From Mayamaea pseudoterrestris (taxonomy: Eukaryota > Bacillariophyta > Bacillariophyceae > Sellaphorales > Sellaphoraceae): DNA of 64,000 nucleotides. Positions 11,440-21,758 of this stretch are shown piece after piece (positions within the stretch are counted from its first letter, which is position 1; each line of letters begins with the position of its first letter). The stretch lies in contig BROI01000019.1 of NCBI GenBank assembly GCA_027923505.1, positions 656,861 through 720,860 on the forward strand, read 5' to 3'. The notes beneath the pieces were generated by a model. The model was not told where the DNA came from, searched no databases, and saw only the letters and a list, made by a program, of their open reading frames with translations. The position numbers and the translations under genes are program-made.

Positions 11440-14400
11440 TTACGTCGACGCCACCGCCTCGCCATCACCTTGGACTATGAAGAAAGGCTTAACGGGGATG
11501 GCAAGCTTCTTCTCACCTAAATTAGTGCGAATGTCGCACGTCTTCTTTATGAATTCTTGGCTATCCGTTATGGCCAGAATCGAGCCCATGAATTCGTCCG
11601 GCGGAGCGCAGTCATCTTCTAGTTCAAGCTCTTGACAAAGCTTTGTAAATTGTGAGCTAAAGGTTGGTGCGTCGTAAATCGACCAAGTCGTTCCTAATTC
11701 AGACAGTCCCATGGCAAAGGCCAGAAGCCGTTTGGGAACATGCCACAATTTCCATTTTGACACGCTTAGCTTGCGCAGCTCGGCCAAAATGCCAAGCGGA
11801 TTCTTATTGACAGCTTTTTGCGTGTTTTGGAACACTCTGTAGCCATCGCCATCAAAAATATCGACCGAAAGGAAGACTCCTTCGTTCGGTCTAGTTTCTA
11901 TCACACCCGGAGGATACTGCGTAATATCTCCAGTTCGGTCTGGATATCTAATTCCTTCCAGATTGTCGCTGCGTATAATATTGCTTGTTGTCACATCAGC
12001 GAGCGCCATGAGGGTTTCCAGCTTGCGTTCGAACCCCGACCAGGCTGGATTTATCTTAGCAGCCTCGAAGCATGGTGCACTTGCTTCCCTTTCGTCCGAT
12101 CCAAGATGGATATACTTGCTGTTGAAAACCTTTCGTAGCTCGGCAACTACAGAGTAAAGAACTGGAAGGAACTTTTCGTCGTTTATATTGATTGGCGTAC
12201 CTTGATCGGAACAAAAATGATCTGGACAATTGGCCAAAAACTGGGTATTGATCCAGCCACCTGCATCAGAAGAAAGTGTGATTTCTGGTATAATTTGTAC
12301 GCCCGAGTTTCCTGCATCCTCGACAAGCTTTTCCAAGTCGCGGAGTGTGTAAAATGGATTGTCATTACCCGCGATGAGAGATTGGGCAAGCCGTGGGTGG
12401 ATGTCAGACTCATAGACCCATCCACTCTCGCTAATGAGTCGCAGCTGGACTGTGTTCATGCCAAGTTTGACAACATAGTCTTGTATGATGGAATGGATCC
12501 GTTTTATCGTCGGCATGGCGCTCACAGCATCGATAATAACGCCAACATTCGGCACAGTATGCTTTTCGAGTAATAAAAGTGTCTGTGGCATAACTGCGAG
12601 AGGACGAGCTTCGGGTCTCTTGATTTCGATATCCAATGCAAAATTTTTCCAGAAGTATTCATTTCCACTGCCGATCGCTTGTCGAAGCATCCGGTCGCCA
12701 ATTTCTTTGAACGTCCGGTGTGGCACACTTGTTGTCAGTCGTTCGCAAATATCGCTTTTCCATACTTCCCAACCCTTCCGCCATTTCTCGCGGTATATCT
12801 GTGAAGATATAACAGGTTGACCATCGGTGTCGCATATGATTTCTCCAAATCCGAGGTCCTTGCAATAGCTGTTCCATTGACCCAATACGCTGGTTTGCTT
12901 TTCTAAGTCAGTGCCAGTAATGCTTTGATTCGCCACCCCAATGGCCACAGCCAGCAGCCTGCCAAGTATGTTCCTATCGTACCAAAATTGACTATCTAAT
13001 TCAAAGGTCCCAGCGATAATTGCCGTCGGTGTCTTCCCGCCAGGATAACTAAAGTTAAGAACAGCCTTGGAGTAAACTTCGTATGCATCTTGGTCCATAT
13101 TCGTATCAAAGTAAAGCCCCGCCGAGACGAAAAATCTACCTTTCGGATTGTGCCTCAATCCAGGATATGATTCCCAAAACTGCTCAATGGCACCAGCTCG
13201 AACTAGTGCTTTTTGCCCCGTCATTTCCCATCTCACGACCCGATCTTCAGGATAACCAGTCGCGTTAATAATTTCCTTCAGCACAAGCTCAAATTTATCG
13301 TAGTCAAAAACTCTGTGACCGACCTCGTTAAAGCAAGGATCAGCCATGTTTACTTCGTCGCCACCAAGGTGCAGAAAGGGTGGATTGTCAAAAATATCAA
13401 CAATCTCTTTGATGACATCGGTCAGAATTGGTTTCAAGTCATGGTGTGTGACATTCAATGGCAAGCCATATCCCTTCTCGCAAATAAAACCAGGACAGTG
13501 GACAATCATGTCCGGAATGCCTGCCCACGATCCAGCGTGGCCCGGAACATTGATCTCCGGCATGATGGATATGCCACGAGCCTTGGCGTACGCTGTCAAA
13601 TCTCTCAATTCGTCGGGTGTGTAAACCTTTCGGTCTGGGTTCCATAGAGCGGTAGGATATGCGAGCTGTGGCCGCGACTTTAGCAAAACGTTAAACGTTT
13701 GATCGTCCGTCAAACGCAATTGAATGAGGTTGTAGTTCATATCCGACAGCCGGTCAATGGTTCGCCTGAGCCATGGGATTGGAAAGTAATGCCGCCCAGC
13801 GTCAATGAGTGTACCGAGGTACGGAATTGCTGGCTTGATTGGTAGTCTGCCCTTGCTTTCAAAATCCCATACTTCAGCACGTAGGGGGTCGCCTTCGACG
13901 GGTGCATGTTGAACGGCGGCCAAGCGCTCGACCACTGGAAGTTTTCGAGGTACTTTCACTTCCTTGGCTGTCTGATTTTGTTTGTCGAATACGTTATCAT
14001 CAACGACATTGTTGTACACACCGTGTTGCGATTTGTTGATCCTTTCCAAACGTTTCTTCCGCATGGCGTCCAACGTCGATTGCTTGTCAATCCGATGCAC
14101 ATTCTTGTTGTCGTGGTCCGACGTACGTTCCAGTTTGATCCCTATTTGCTGGTTTAGATCTTCGTCCATGCGACGACGAACAGTGTCAATCTCCCTCTTC
14201 TCGTCAAGCGGCATTTCCTCAACTTCATCATCAATCAGCTTGTTGCGAATTGCTACGTCGTCGTCGGTGCCTGCCGTGTGTCTCCGTTTACTTGGTTCTT
14301 TTTCGGCAGTAGTGTCGTCGCCTTCGTTATCATCATTCGTGTCGTCCTGTTCGCCTGACATACCGTCGTCATCCGTCCCATCATCGTTTCGGTCCTCTCG

Positions 14401-14841
14401 CACGATATACGCATCCTTTCGAGAGCTCTCGTCAACTTTCTCGCGCATAGACTTGTCCTCGACGACTGCCAAGCGCATTCCCTGATCACGTTCTGTCAAC
14501 TTCATCGCTTCCACGGACACATCGGTTGTGCCTCTTCCGTCGGTATACCGTGCTTTATTCGTTGCTGACGATTCGGCTTGTATTCTTGCTTGCTTTCGTC
14601 TTCGATCCAATTGCTCCTTTCGCAAAATATCCATGGCAGTCATTCGTTCCGACGGTGATTCGATGGCGCCGGGCTGCATCAAAAAGACTTGTCCAATCGC
14701 AATGTACACGCCCATGAGTATAACGAGTAAGAATGAGCTCAGAAGCGCAAATTTACGTCCTCCCTTTGGGTCTCGTCGATTTTGGACCAATCCCCGATGT
14801 TGATGCAGAATCGGCCGACGATGATTGTTGAATGAGACCAT
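11440..14841 (-). CDS. Membrane-anchored tandem GH20 beta-N-acetylhexosaminidase-like protein
   Basis: Single exon, 1133 residues, ATG 14841. A short basic N-terminus and one hydrophobic helix (about residues 31-55) predict a type II membrane protein of the secretory pathway. A long acidic, charged linker (about 60-300) leads to two consecutive GH20 barrels. The first has PEINVPGHAGSW and the catalytic pair in HLGGDEV (D495, E496). The second repeats the layout with PEITLSSDAGGW and HLGSDER (D916, E917). GH20 enzymes remove terminal GlcNAc or GalNAc by substrate-assisted catalysis. The second copy keeps the Asp-Glu pair but has lost the usual PGH histidine and the small residue after Gly, so it may be weakly active or a binding module. 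Substrate is unknown; glycan trimming or chitin turnover is possible. Confidence 0.88.
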   Translation of the reverse strand: MVSFNNHRRPILHQHRGLVQNRRDPKGGRKFALLSSFLLVILMGVYIAIGQVFLMQPGAIESPSERMTAMDILRKEQLDRRRKQARIQAESSATNKARYTDGRGTTDVSVEAMKLTERDQGMRLAVVEDKSMREKVDESSRKDAYIVREDRNDDGTDDDGMSGEQDDTNDDNEGDDTTAEKEPSKRRHTAGTDDDVAIRNKLIDDEVEEMPLDEKREIDTVRRRMDEDLNQQIGIKLERTSDHDNKNVHRIDKQSTLDAMRKKRLERINKSQHGVYNNVVDDNVFDKQNQTAKEVKVPRKLPVVERLAAVQHAPVEGDPLRAEVWDFESKGRLPIKPAIPYLGTLIDAGRHYFPIPWLRRTIDRLSDMNYNLIQLRLTDDQTFNVLLKSRPQLAYPTALWNPDRKVYTPDELRDLTAYAKARGISIMPEINVPGHAGSWAGIPDMIVHCPGFICEKGYGLPLNVTHHDLKPILTDVIKEIVDIFDNPPFLHLGGDEVNMADPCFNEVGHRVFDYDKFELVLKEIINATGYPEDRVVRWEMTGQKALVRAGAIEQFWESYPGLRHNPKGRFFVSAGLYFDTNMDQDAYEVYSKAVLNFSYPGGKTPTAIIAGTFELDSQFWYDRNILGRLLAVAIGVANQSITGTDLEKQTSVLGQWNSYCKDLGFGEIICDTDGQPVISSQIYREKWRKGWEVWKSDICERLTTSVPHRTFKEIGDRMLRQAIGSGNEYFWKNFALDIEIKRPEARPLAVMPQTLLLLEKHTVPNVGVIIDAVSAMPTIKRIHSIIQDYVVKLGMNTVQLRLISESGWVYESDIHPRLAQSLIAGNDNPFYTLRDLEKLVEDAGNSGVQIIPEITLSSDAGGWINTQFLANCPDHFCSDQGTPININDEKFLPVLYSVVAELRKVFNSKYIHLGSDEREASAPCFEAAKINPAWSGFERKLETLMALADVTTSNIIRSDNLEGIRYPDRTGDITQYPPGVIETRPNEGVFLSVDIFDGDGYRVFQNTQKAVNKNPLGILAELRKLSVSKWKLWHVPKRLLAFAMGLSELGTTWSIYDAPTFSSQFTKLCQELELEDDCAPPDEFMGSILAITDSQEFIKKTCDIRTNLGEKKLAIPVKPFFIVQGDGEAVAST

Positions 14842-15164
14842 TCTTCAGGCAGACTTGAAAAATCGTCTAATAGCTATAGTTGCAATGCAAGAAGGTTTTT
14901 GTCGTAAGTACTGTACGCAGCTTAGCGTTGTATGTAGAAAATTACAGCCATTTTGATCATACAAAGAAAGAAAGGTCTGCAACTTGTTGGCTCATCGACA
15001 GCACGCGCGGTCGCGTCGAGCGCCGTTTTATGGGCGCGCGAAAACCGCTACGATTCTTTTACTGTCGCTACGAAGTCTCGACTTTTTTGTCCGCCTATAC
15101 CTGTTGCAGTAGTAACTAAGAAGAGCTGGTACGTAACTAACAGAGAGAAGAATGGCTTTATGAA
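14842..15164. other. Intergenic
   Basis: 323 bp between the start of the GH20 gene and the stop of the next minus-strand gene. It should hold the GH20 promoter. No gene or clear motif seen. Confidence 0.4.
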
Positions 15165-16850
15165 CTACATGGCACTTTGGTTATTCTGTTTGCGGCGCAT
15201 GGCCAACAAGCGACGAATCTTGGACGTATTGGACCGTTGACTATCCGGACCCGATTCATCGCCGTCTGATGCTGCTAGGAATGATGGCGTGAGGAGAATA
15301 TCGCCCGACGGAGCTGGTGCTATTTCATTGGGCGATGCGTCGGCTCGGTCCGCGGCGTCAGTGCTTCCATTACCCAGCCAGGCACCGAAACCACCCAAGA
15401 GACGATCCGAGCTATGTCGGCGCGTTTGTATGTCACTCTCGGATGATCGAGAAACATGTTTCGATTTTCGTCCCTTCGGCTTTGCGTCATACTCATTGTC
15501 GAATTGTTCATTGTCATTGTAGTCATACTCTGCCAAGCCATCTGGTGCTTGGACCTCAATGTTACTCCTTGCGCTTGCAAATGAGGGCGATCTATCCAGT
15601 GCAGCTGGAGGGCTTGGAGGAGCCTCGGCTGCCACGGGTAGTGACCTGGATCTCGTCTTCACCCAGTCCTCCTGTGCCATTGGTGCAAGCGAAATATTCT
15701 TGCGCGCCGCTTCCGACTTTGATGATCGGACTGACTTGCTTACTTTGACGCGATCTTGCCCATCAGCGACGTCGTCGTTCTTTGATCTCCTCTTGCTCCT
15801 CGTGGACTTGTCGTCTTTTGGCGATTTAGGAGCGACTGCTTTCTTCTCTCGAGGCGACTTTTCGCTTGATTTTGGTGACTTTGTTCGCGACTTTGGTGAC
15901 TTGGTTCTGGACGATTTCGGTGACTTGGCCCCACGTGACTTGCGCTTCTTTACAAACCTATATCCAAGCGGTATCGGGTAAGATTTGGATCCCTGGTGAA
16001 GCAGTAGCGCGGCAGCAAGGAGGAAAACAGCTCCAACTCCCATCATAATTGACCCCTGTCGAATGTCACGCCGATGTGAACCGCTCATGTAGGTCACCCT
16101 CGAAAGATCACGTTCGTAAGCAGTCTTCTTTCCGTACGGGTCTGGGCAAGCTCCGATAGAGTCTTCTAGGAAGCAGGCTTTACTATAAGACAATATAGTC
16201 GGCGCAGAATCTCCTGCCGAGTAAATTTTGGCACATTGTGCCTCGTCCTTGAGGAGCGTGTTAAAGTCGGCCAATGCAGATGGAATCCAAGCCGTCTTCG
16301 CATTTTCGGGGATGCATTGTCCACCATTGTAATCAGTGACGACAAAGGTTGAACTACCGGAATGGTCTGAACAGGCGAGTCCAACGCCATTCTCGCATTC
16401 TGTCGAATATTGCGTACCAGTGTTTGAAATGCCAGCTGAAGCCAAAGTATTTGCAAAGACAGGAAAGCCTGACGTAGTGTAGAATGAGTTTATGTACGTC
16501 CTCTTGTTGCAGCCAGAGAGCCGATCCCCTTCCAATACTCCGTAAAGACTGTACGCAACGTTCGCCCCCGATGACGGCATGGCATTCAAATACCAATAGT
16601 CGTTCTCGTCCACGTTCCCTGCCCTTGAATTGGAAACAAAGGGACTCCATGCGCATGAATGGAACTGAACATAAAGCTCCGCGAATTGATCAATGTCTTG
16701 GAGAACGTTGGACGCGTCGTTCCAATACATGTTGCGCCTCACATTCGGATTCACAACGCCATTTGGGTAATATGTATCATCCTTATTACCCAACGCGCTC
16801 TTCAGAATCGCAACTAGCACAAACACTTGCCGCATTAACGAAGATAGCAT
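15165..16850 (-). CDS. Type I membrane protein with conserved algal ectodomain and KSPK-repeat tail
   Basis: Single exon, about 561 residues. The open frame begins at a TTG, so I use ATG 16850, which starts a clear signal peptide (MLSSLMRQVFVLVAILKSAL). A Cys-containing ectodomain (NMYWNDASNVLQDIDQF, YVQFHSCAWSPF, GCNKRTYINSFYTT, ACPDPYGKK) is followed by one membrane helix at about residues 267-290. The cytoplasmic tail opens with a basic stretch holding repeated KSPK/TKSPKS units (about 300-345), candidate sites for proline-directed kinases, then turns Ser-rich and acidic. The ectodomain family is common in diatom genomes but I know of no function. A close paralogue lies at 21759-24867 on the other strand. 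Confidence 0.82.
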   Translation of the reverse strand: MLSSLMRQVFVLVAILKSALGNKDDTYYPNGVVNPNVRRNMYWNDASNVLQDIDQFAELYVQFHSCAWSPFVSNSRAGNVDENDYWYLNAMPSSGANVAYSLYGVLEGDRLSGCNKRTYINSFYTTSGFPVFANTLASAGISNTGTQYSTECENGVGLACSDHSGSSTFVVTDYNGGQCIPENAKTAWIPSALADFNTLLKDEAQCAKIYSAGDSAPTILSYSKACFLEDSIGACPDPYGKKTAYERDLSRVTYMSGSHRRDIRQGSIMMGVGAVFLLAAALLLHQGSKSYPIPLGYRFVKKRKSRGAKSPKSSRTKSPKSRTKSPKSSEKSPREKKAVAPKSPKDDKSTRSKRRSKNDDVADGQDRVKVSKSVRSSKSEAARKNISLAPMAQEDWVKTRSRSLPVAAEAPPSPPAALDRSPSFASARSNIEVQAPDGLAEYDYNDNEQFDNEYDAKPKGRKSKHVSRSSESDIQTRRHSSDRLLGGFGAWLGNGSTDAADRADASPNEIAPAPSGDILLTPSFLAASDGDESGPDSQRSNTSKIRRLLAMRRKQNNQSAM

Positions 16851-17354
16851 GCTCAGATGTGCAATAGCTTGAGGTTCTGTTGCCAAACTGAAAGCTTGCT
16901 GCCGATGTTTTTCCGTTTCTCAGATGTATAAGAAGGCATGGAGCGAGCTTCGAGGTCGGCCCTGCGTGCGTTGAAACCGCCGCGGGTGCGTTCACGTGTA
17001 TTCATCCATCTTTCACATCGTATCCAATTTGGTTACTTACAAAAGATCGAGCCGAAAGAGCAAAGGTTCGTCTAAGTAACTTTTGAAACCGAAATTGTTC
17101 GACGAGTAATACTTAACGCGACGGTTATTTTCGCGCCTGCATGCCTCGCTGCCTCCGAGGTGAAAGTCCTCACCATGCCAAAACACAGACTACGACGAGA
17201 CTCTCGCATTCCATCGAGCACTTTACCGTCCTGGTCGGTTGAAAGCGTCTGCGTATCAGTATCAAGAAGCGTTTAGTTAATAATTTGAACTTTGACCTGC
17301 CGAGCCAAACAACTCATAGTCAGTTTCGAAAAAGCCAGGCAAACAATTTGCACA
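16851..17354. promoter_or_regulatory. Bidirectional promoter between two secretory membrane-protein genes
   Basis: 504 bp separate the divergent ATG codons at 16850 (minus) and 17355 (plus). The arrangement suggests shared control of two surface-protein genes. A CACGTG E-box is at about 16992. No transcript evidence can be given. Confidence 0.4.
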
Positions 17355-18827
17355 ATGGTTAGACCGACAGCAATCATCCTGCTTCTTGGCCTGCTGTTCA
17401 CTTCCTTTGAAGCAGATGCTGCAGAGGTGCATTCCGATCACGAGGCAAATGATAATGAGGGTCAATGGATTACGCTGGATCGCGGTGTCGAGTTTCAGCC
17501 AAACGAACTAGAAGCCTCGAGTAATCCAAGCTTACGATTAGCGCAACATCGATTTCTTAGTTCAGCGAACAAGAGTCCTTTCGCAGCACAAGACGAATAC
17601 TACCCGGCATACGCACAAGCATGGCGAATGCTTGGATTCTTTGTCGACTGCGAGGACTCTGCGGAAGAAGGAAGCCGTGACCATCGTGAGCTCAATGGCG
17701 ACAAAACGGCAACATGTCAACGCTACCTCATGTGGGCCTCCTACGTCGATTTGAACTACGTTGGAGGCGGCATTGGGGAATACAAATTTTGGGATGCGGA
17801 AACAAGCTCATGGGATGCAACGACGTGCGAGCAACATGGCGGCGACCGATGCGCCAAGATGGACTGCCATGATCCTAGTACGAGCACTTGGACTTTGCTC
17901 GGAATTTACAAGGAGGCATTCTACGCGTCTGAATGGTTCGAACAACTATTCAAGCATGCGGGATACTGCAACTGGTCAAACGATGTATATGAATTCATGA
18001 AAGATCGCTACGACGACTGGCCAGAAGGTTGCGAAGATACCGACGCGACGGACGAGAATGGAAACAGTCTTTACCTTGACTTGAAACCATCGGCTGGCGG
18101 AAACTTGACCCTTGCACTTTATACTGACGATATTTGCAAGACAGAGTACATGGGCAACTATGTCACAGTCGAGGATGCAGCAGGGGACGAGTTTGTCACT
18201 GGAAGCAACCTTGAACTGTTCAATGATGCGATGGAATACTACAAGGTAAGCTTCGGGACGTGGAGGGGATTAGCAATCCTGATCATCGTATTGACTAACC
18301 TACATCCCATCTTTGCACGTTTGCAGTACTGCAATCCATGTCGCGCAGCGAATCGCAAGACCTCTGACGAAAATGAACGCGGTGGCAAAGTACGCGCACT
18401 GGGCCAAGGCTACGATGATGACCAAGAGGATCCCAACGACGGGTACTGGAAGTGCTCCGATGCAGCCGGCTACACAAATGTAAACCAGTGTATGAAGTTC
18501 CGAACGCATACTACCTTCAGGGTGGCTTCCATGTTTGACCTACAAACTGCTACGATGCAGGGAGGCATTGTAGAGGTTGCAGTCGGACAACATAGCTACG
18601 GCGCTGCTTGGAACCCAAAACAAGCCGACGCCACAGAAGAATCCTCGTCTGTTATGCAAGCTGCAGCAGTGATATCTCGCGCTGTTCCAAATACCGGAAG
18701 AATTTTGATTATTACTGGAAGCATCTTTTTGGTTTGCGGGTTTGCTGCGCTGGTTGCGGCTATCCGTTGGGTGAGACAGCGGCGTCAGCGATTTCTGCAG
18801 GTACACTTGACCGAGCCGCTCATGTAA
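17355..18827 (+). CDS. Type I membrane protein, diatom-type Cys-rich ectodomain family
   Basis: The open frame starts at TTG; ATG 17355 begins a signal peptide (MVRPTAIILLLGLLF). An 81-bp intron at 18246-18326 (donor GTAAGC, branch-like TTGACTAAC, acceptor TTTGCAG, phase 0) has no stop and is a multiple of three, so the frame reads through it. Splicing gives about 463 residues and joins YYK to YCNPCRAANR, which fits the family better. The ectodomain has CQRYLMWASYVDLNY, CAKMDCHD and many paired Cys. One membrane helix lies near the C-terminus (ILIITGSIFLVCGFAALVAA, about 420-445) with a short basic tail. Function is unknown; similar proteins occur as large families in diatoms. It is divergent from another surface-protein gene. 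Confidence 0.8.
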   Translation: MVRPTAIILLLGLLFTSFEADAAEVHSDHEANDNEGQWITLDRGVEFQPNELEASSNPSLRLAQHRFLSSANKSPFAAQDEYYPAYAQAWRMLGFFVDCEDSAEEGSRDHRELNGDKTATCQRYLMWASYVDLNYVGGGIGEYKFWDAETSSWDATTCEQHGGDRCAKMDCHDPSTSTWTLLGIYKEAFYASEWFEQLFKHAGYCNWSNDVYEFMKDRYDDWPEGCEDTDATDENGNSLYLDLKPSAGGNLTLALYTDDICKTEYMGNYVTVEDAAGDEFVTGSNLELFNDAMEYYKVSFGTWRGLAILIIVLTNLHPIFARLQYCNPCRAANRKTSDENERGGKVRALGQGYDDDQEDPNDGYWKCSDAAGYTNVNQCMKFRTHTTFRVASMFDLQTATMQGGIVEVAVGQHSYGAAWNPKQADATEESSSVMQAAAVISRAVPNTGRILIITGSIFLVCGFAALVAAIRWVRQRRQRFLQVHLTEPLM

Positions 18828-19700
18828 AGACTACCGCTCGATAATGACAAAACTTTATTCATGTATACATGTCATCTCAGCTTTCTACATATGGCCTTTT
18901 CTACTTTGGTGCATCATCGCGTGAACTCGTCGCACTGTAGCTATTTGAGTGTATTGTCCAACGTAAACACTTTCGTACTTCTATCTTATACCCATGTTGC
19001 CGAAACAGACACAGTACATCACAGTGTTGCAATCTGCGTATCTACCTTCCGGTAGCTGACTGTGAATTCGAAGTTGGCCATGATGATCTACGATCAGCCA
19101 CTATAATGAATACGGAACGATGAATACTATTACGCAGAGAATTACTCCGAAGTTGAAGTAAAAAATTCTATGAGGGCAATAGACGATGACCTTTTCGGGA
19201 TCGATGATCGCCGATGTCCTCGTCATCGAATCATCGCAACTTGAAGAAGGAAGTGACACGTCGATTTCAAACTGATCGAGTGACGGAGTCAGCAAACCAA
19301 CAGGTTTTCTTCCGCAGGTCGCGTCTCGGTTGACTGTGAGTCAGGGCGATATGGCTGTGAATCAGACGTCGTCAGCGTCTTTACCGTATATGCATGCAGT
19401 TGCTGTCTCACAGCTGCAAAAGAAGTGAGCAACGACCCACCATTGCTTGCTCAGACTCAGCTCCGCTCCAAGACCCCGTCAGCAAAGTGAATAGTATCAT
19501 CGTACCAGTTCACAATATCGGCAAACCTGCTTTACGATCTACTCTTAATCGATCAACTTGAACATCTGCATCAAACGGAAGCTTAAGCAAGCACCTCTGT
19601 GGTCAAGTTTTGCGGTGCATCCTTCGCTACACATTACACCTGTAGGCTCATCAGCGCCCAAGCCATTACGCTGATAGACCTGCTCGACACCTGTTCCTCC
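18828..19700. other. Intergenic
   Basis: 873 bp between two plus-strand genes. Open frames here are short and unlike known proteins. The distal part should contain the promoter and 5' UTR of the GAF-ankyrin gene. I see no RNA gene or repeat. Confidence 0.4.
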
Positions 19701-21095
19701 ATGACGGGTATGCGCATCATAAGCAACAACTCCAGGCATACAACTTCAACAGAAACTTTTCGATCAGCTCTAGACTATGACGGCGAAGATTCTCTTTGTC
19801 GAGCGCTTCAGTCGCAGCTACATATTGATTCATCCGATTGGGTCCTTCCGTCAATCGATGAATCGCCTTGCTCCTTTACCGTGCAGGAGGAGGCCAAGAG
19901 ACTGCATATACTGAAATCCTATCAAGTTCTGAATACGGACAACGAAGAAGCGATTGACCAATTTGCAGAAGAGGTTCGCGCTTCCTTCGATGTTCCTTGG
20001 GCTTGCCTTTCGCTCGTCGACATGGGAAGGCAATATACCAAGGCCTTTGAGCGACAAGACATTGCCTTTCCGAAAGAGATTTCACGTCAAGATTCCTTTT
20101 GCTCTCGCACTATCTTACAAGACTCTTTACTCATTGTCAAGGATCTTTTACTCGACGACCGATTCAAAGACAGCAAGCTCGTAAAGGGCACTGGCCCTCT
20201 CTTTCGCTTTTACGCCGGCGCTCCCCTCGTCAGTCCTGAAGGAGCCAAGCTCGGTACTTTGTGCCTACTCGACAGGGATCCGCGTCCGCAAGGCCTCACA
20301 GCGCAAGAGCAAGAAACTCTTCTGAATCAAGCCAAGGAGATGATGCAAATGCTAGTGGACCGACGGAACAAGCTTTCGACACAACGAAAGCGAAGTGAGT
20401 CGCCACCGCCAACGTCACCCCGATTGGAGCCAAGCGAAAAGAAGTGCTGCGAAATGTCATGCGACAGTGTGATTCCGCTTCCGCAATTAAACGTTCAGCT
20501 GCCAGACCCAGTCAAGTCGACGCTAAATCCAGACGAGTATCTTTTGGCGCTCATTGAAGCCATGTATGGAGTCAAGCCGGTCGTCAAAGCCGCTTTGGAG
20601 CTTGTCGATTATTTTGATATCATCACGGAGGAGCAAATGGCAGCCTACAACATGGACGTTGTCACTGCCTGTCGCCAAAATGATGTGGAGAAGCTACAAT
20701 CCTTTGTCGAAGCGTCCGGTCGAGACGTTCTCGACTGCTACAATCGCTTCGGCGAGGGCTTGCTCAACATGGCATGTCGTCGCGGGTTCAAAGACATTGT
20801 CAAGTTTTTACTCAGCGACAAGGTGAAACTTTCGATTCGCATTCGCGACGACTACGGCCGCACGCCCATGCATGATACGTGTTGGAACCCCGAGCCACAG
20901 ACCGAGATTGTATCTTGGCTCATGGCGGTTGATCCGACATTGTTTCTTGTGGCCGACAAGCGGGGGTTCACACCTTTCCAATACGCTCGTCAAAATGACT
21001 GGCCAGTTTGGCGACAGTTTTTGTTCAGCAACAGGGATCGTCTGTCTGGCCTGTTTGCTGATCCACGTGTTTTGAAGCAGTTTGTTTCACATTAG
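19701..21095 (+). CDS. GAF domain and ankyrin-repeat protein
   Basis: Single exon, 464 residues from ATG 19701; the frame extends upstream only to a GTG. A GAF domain covers about residues 70-225, recognisable by VLNTDNEEAIDQFAEEVRA, SLVDMGRQYTKA, RQDSFCSRTI, FYAGAPL and LGTLCLLDRDPR. GAF domains bind small ligands such as cyclic nucleotides or tetrapyrroles or act as redox sensors. Ankyrin-like repeats follow (about 325-450; GEGLLNMACRRGFKDIVKFL, DDYGRTPMHDTCW, KRGFTPFQYARQ). No catalytic domain, kinase or cyclase is attached, so a sensing or scaffolding role is inferred. It sits between two paralogous surface-protein genes. Confidence 0.85.
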   Translation: MTGMRIISNNSRHTTSTETFRSALDYDGEDSLCRALQSQLHIDSSDWVLPSIDESPCSFTVQEEAKRLHILKSYQVLNTDNEEAIDQFAEEVRASFDVPWACLSLVDMGRQYTKAFERQDIAFPKEISRQDSFCSRTILQDSLLIVKDLLLDDRFKDSKLVKGTGPLFRFYAGAPLVSPEGAKLGTLCLLDRDPRPQGLTAQEQETLLNQAKEMMQMLVDRRNKLSTQRKRSESPPPTSPRLEPSEKKCCEMSCDSVIPLPQLNVQLPDPVKSTLNPDEYLLALIEAMYGVKPVVKAALELVDYFDIITEEQMAAYNMDVVTACRQNDVEKLQSFVEASGRDVLDCYNRFGEGLLNMACRRGFKDIVKFLLSDKVKLSIRIRDDYGRTPMHDTCWNPEPQTEIVSWLMAVDPTLFLVADKRGFTPFQYARQNDWPVWRQFLFSNRDRLSGLFADPRVLKQFVSH

Positions 21096-21758
21096 TGACC
21101 CTTGGTGGGGATGTTCAATTTGAGCATTTTAGTAGCCAATTAGTAGAATTTATCATAGAGAACACTCAACTTTTAAATATTGTCTTACACCGGGAGTAGA
21201 GGCAAAACCTGTCCAGGGTGTGCCATTGACAGGAGCATGGTCTCAAATGGTGCAAAAAGGACTGCCTGGAAGCCTACAACATGGAATGGTCTACACGATG
21301 GGTAGGTATGGCCTGCACCCCAAGTTATGGATTCATACCACTAGGATGCCCCATACCTCTGCCACTCAACGGCCCAATGAGTCAGGTAAAACATGATGGA
21401 TACTGCAGTGCTACGGACAACCAACCTCTAGAATTAAATACGCGGATCCTCATTACACACCGATAGGTAGATCCATGGCGCACCGGTACTAAAATCCTTT
21501 CAACCAATCATGCACTTGTCGACGTTGAACGCCATGGTCGGGCTTGTGGCCGAAAAATGAAGCACAAGCTCGAACTGGTCGGTACCAAGATCATGTAACC
21601 TTACAAAGTCCTATATGGACGCACCCGTGAGATTCTTTCGTTGCACGCAGGCCTGATGTCGACGAAAAAATTTGAAAAAGATCACAAGACGAATGACTCG
21701 CTTCATTTCTTTGTCGATCGCGAACCAATAACGCTTGCTTCTTTTATTGCTACTCGCA
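21096..21758. other. Intergenic; unexplained sequence
   Basis: 663 bp before the 21759 gene. No gene is supported. A hydrophobic-rich plus-strand frame at 21641-21976 overlaps the next gene in another frame and is likely a shadow. The interval 21200-21620 may be remnant coding DNA, but I could not match it to a family. Confidence 0.35.

Noticed and set aside
16851-16886. TTG-initiated extension of the 15165 membrane protein
   Set aside because: The ATG at 16850 starts directly on the signal peptide; TTG starts are not expected in nuclear genes.
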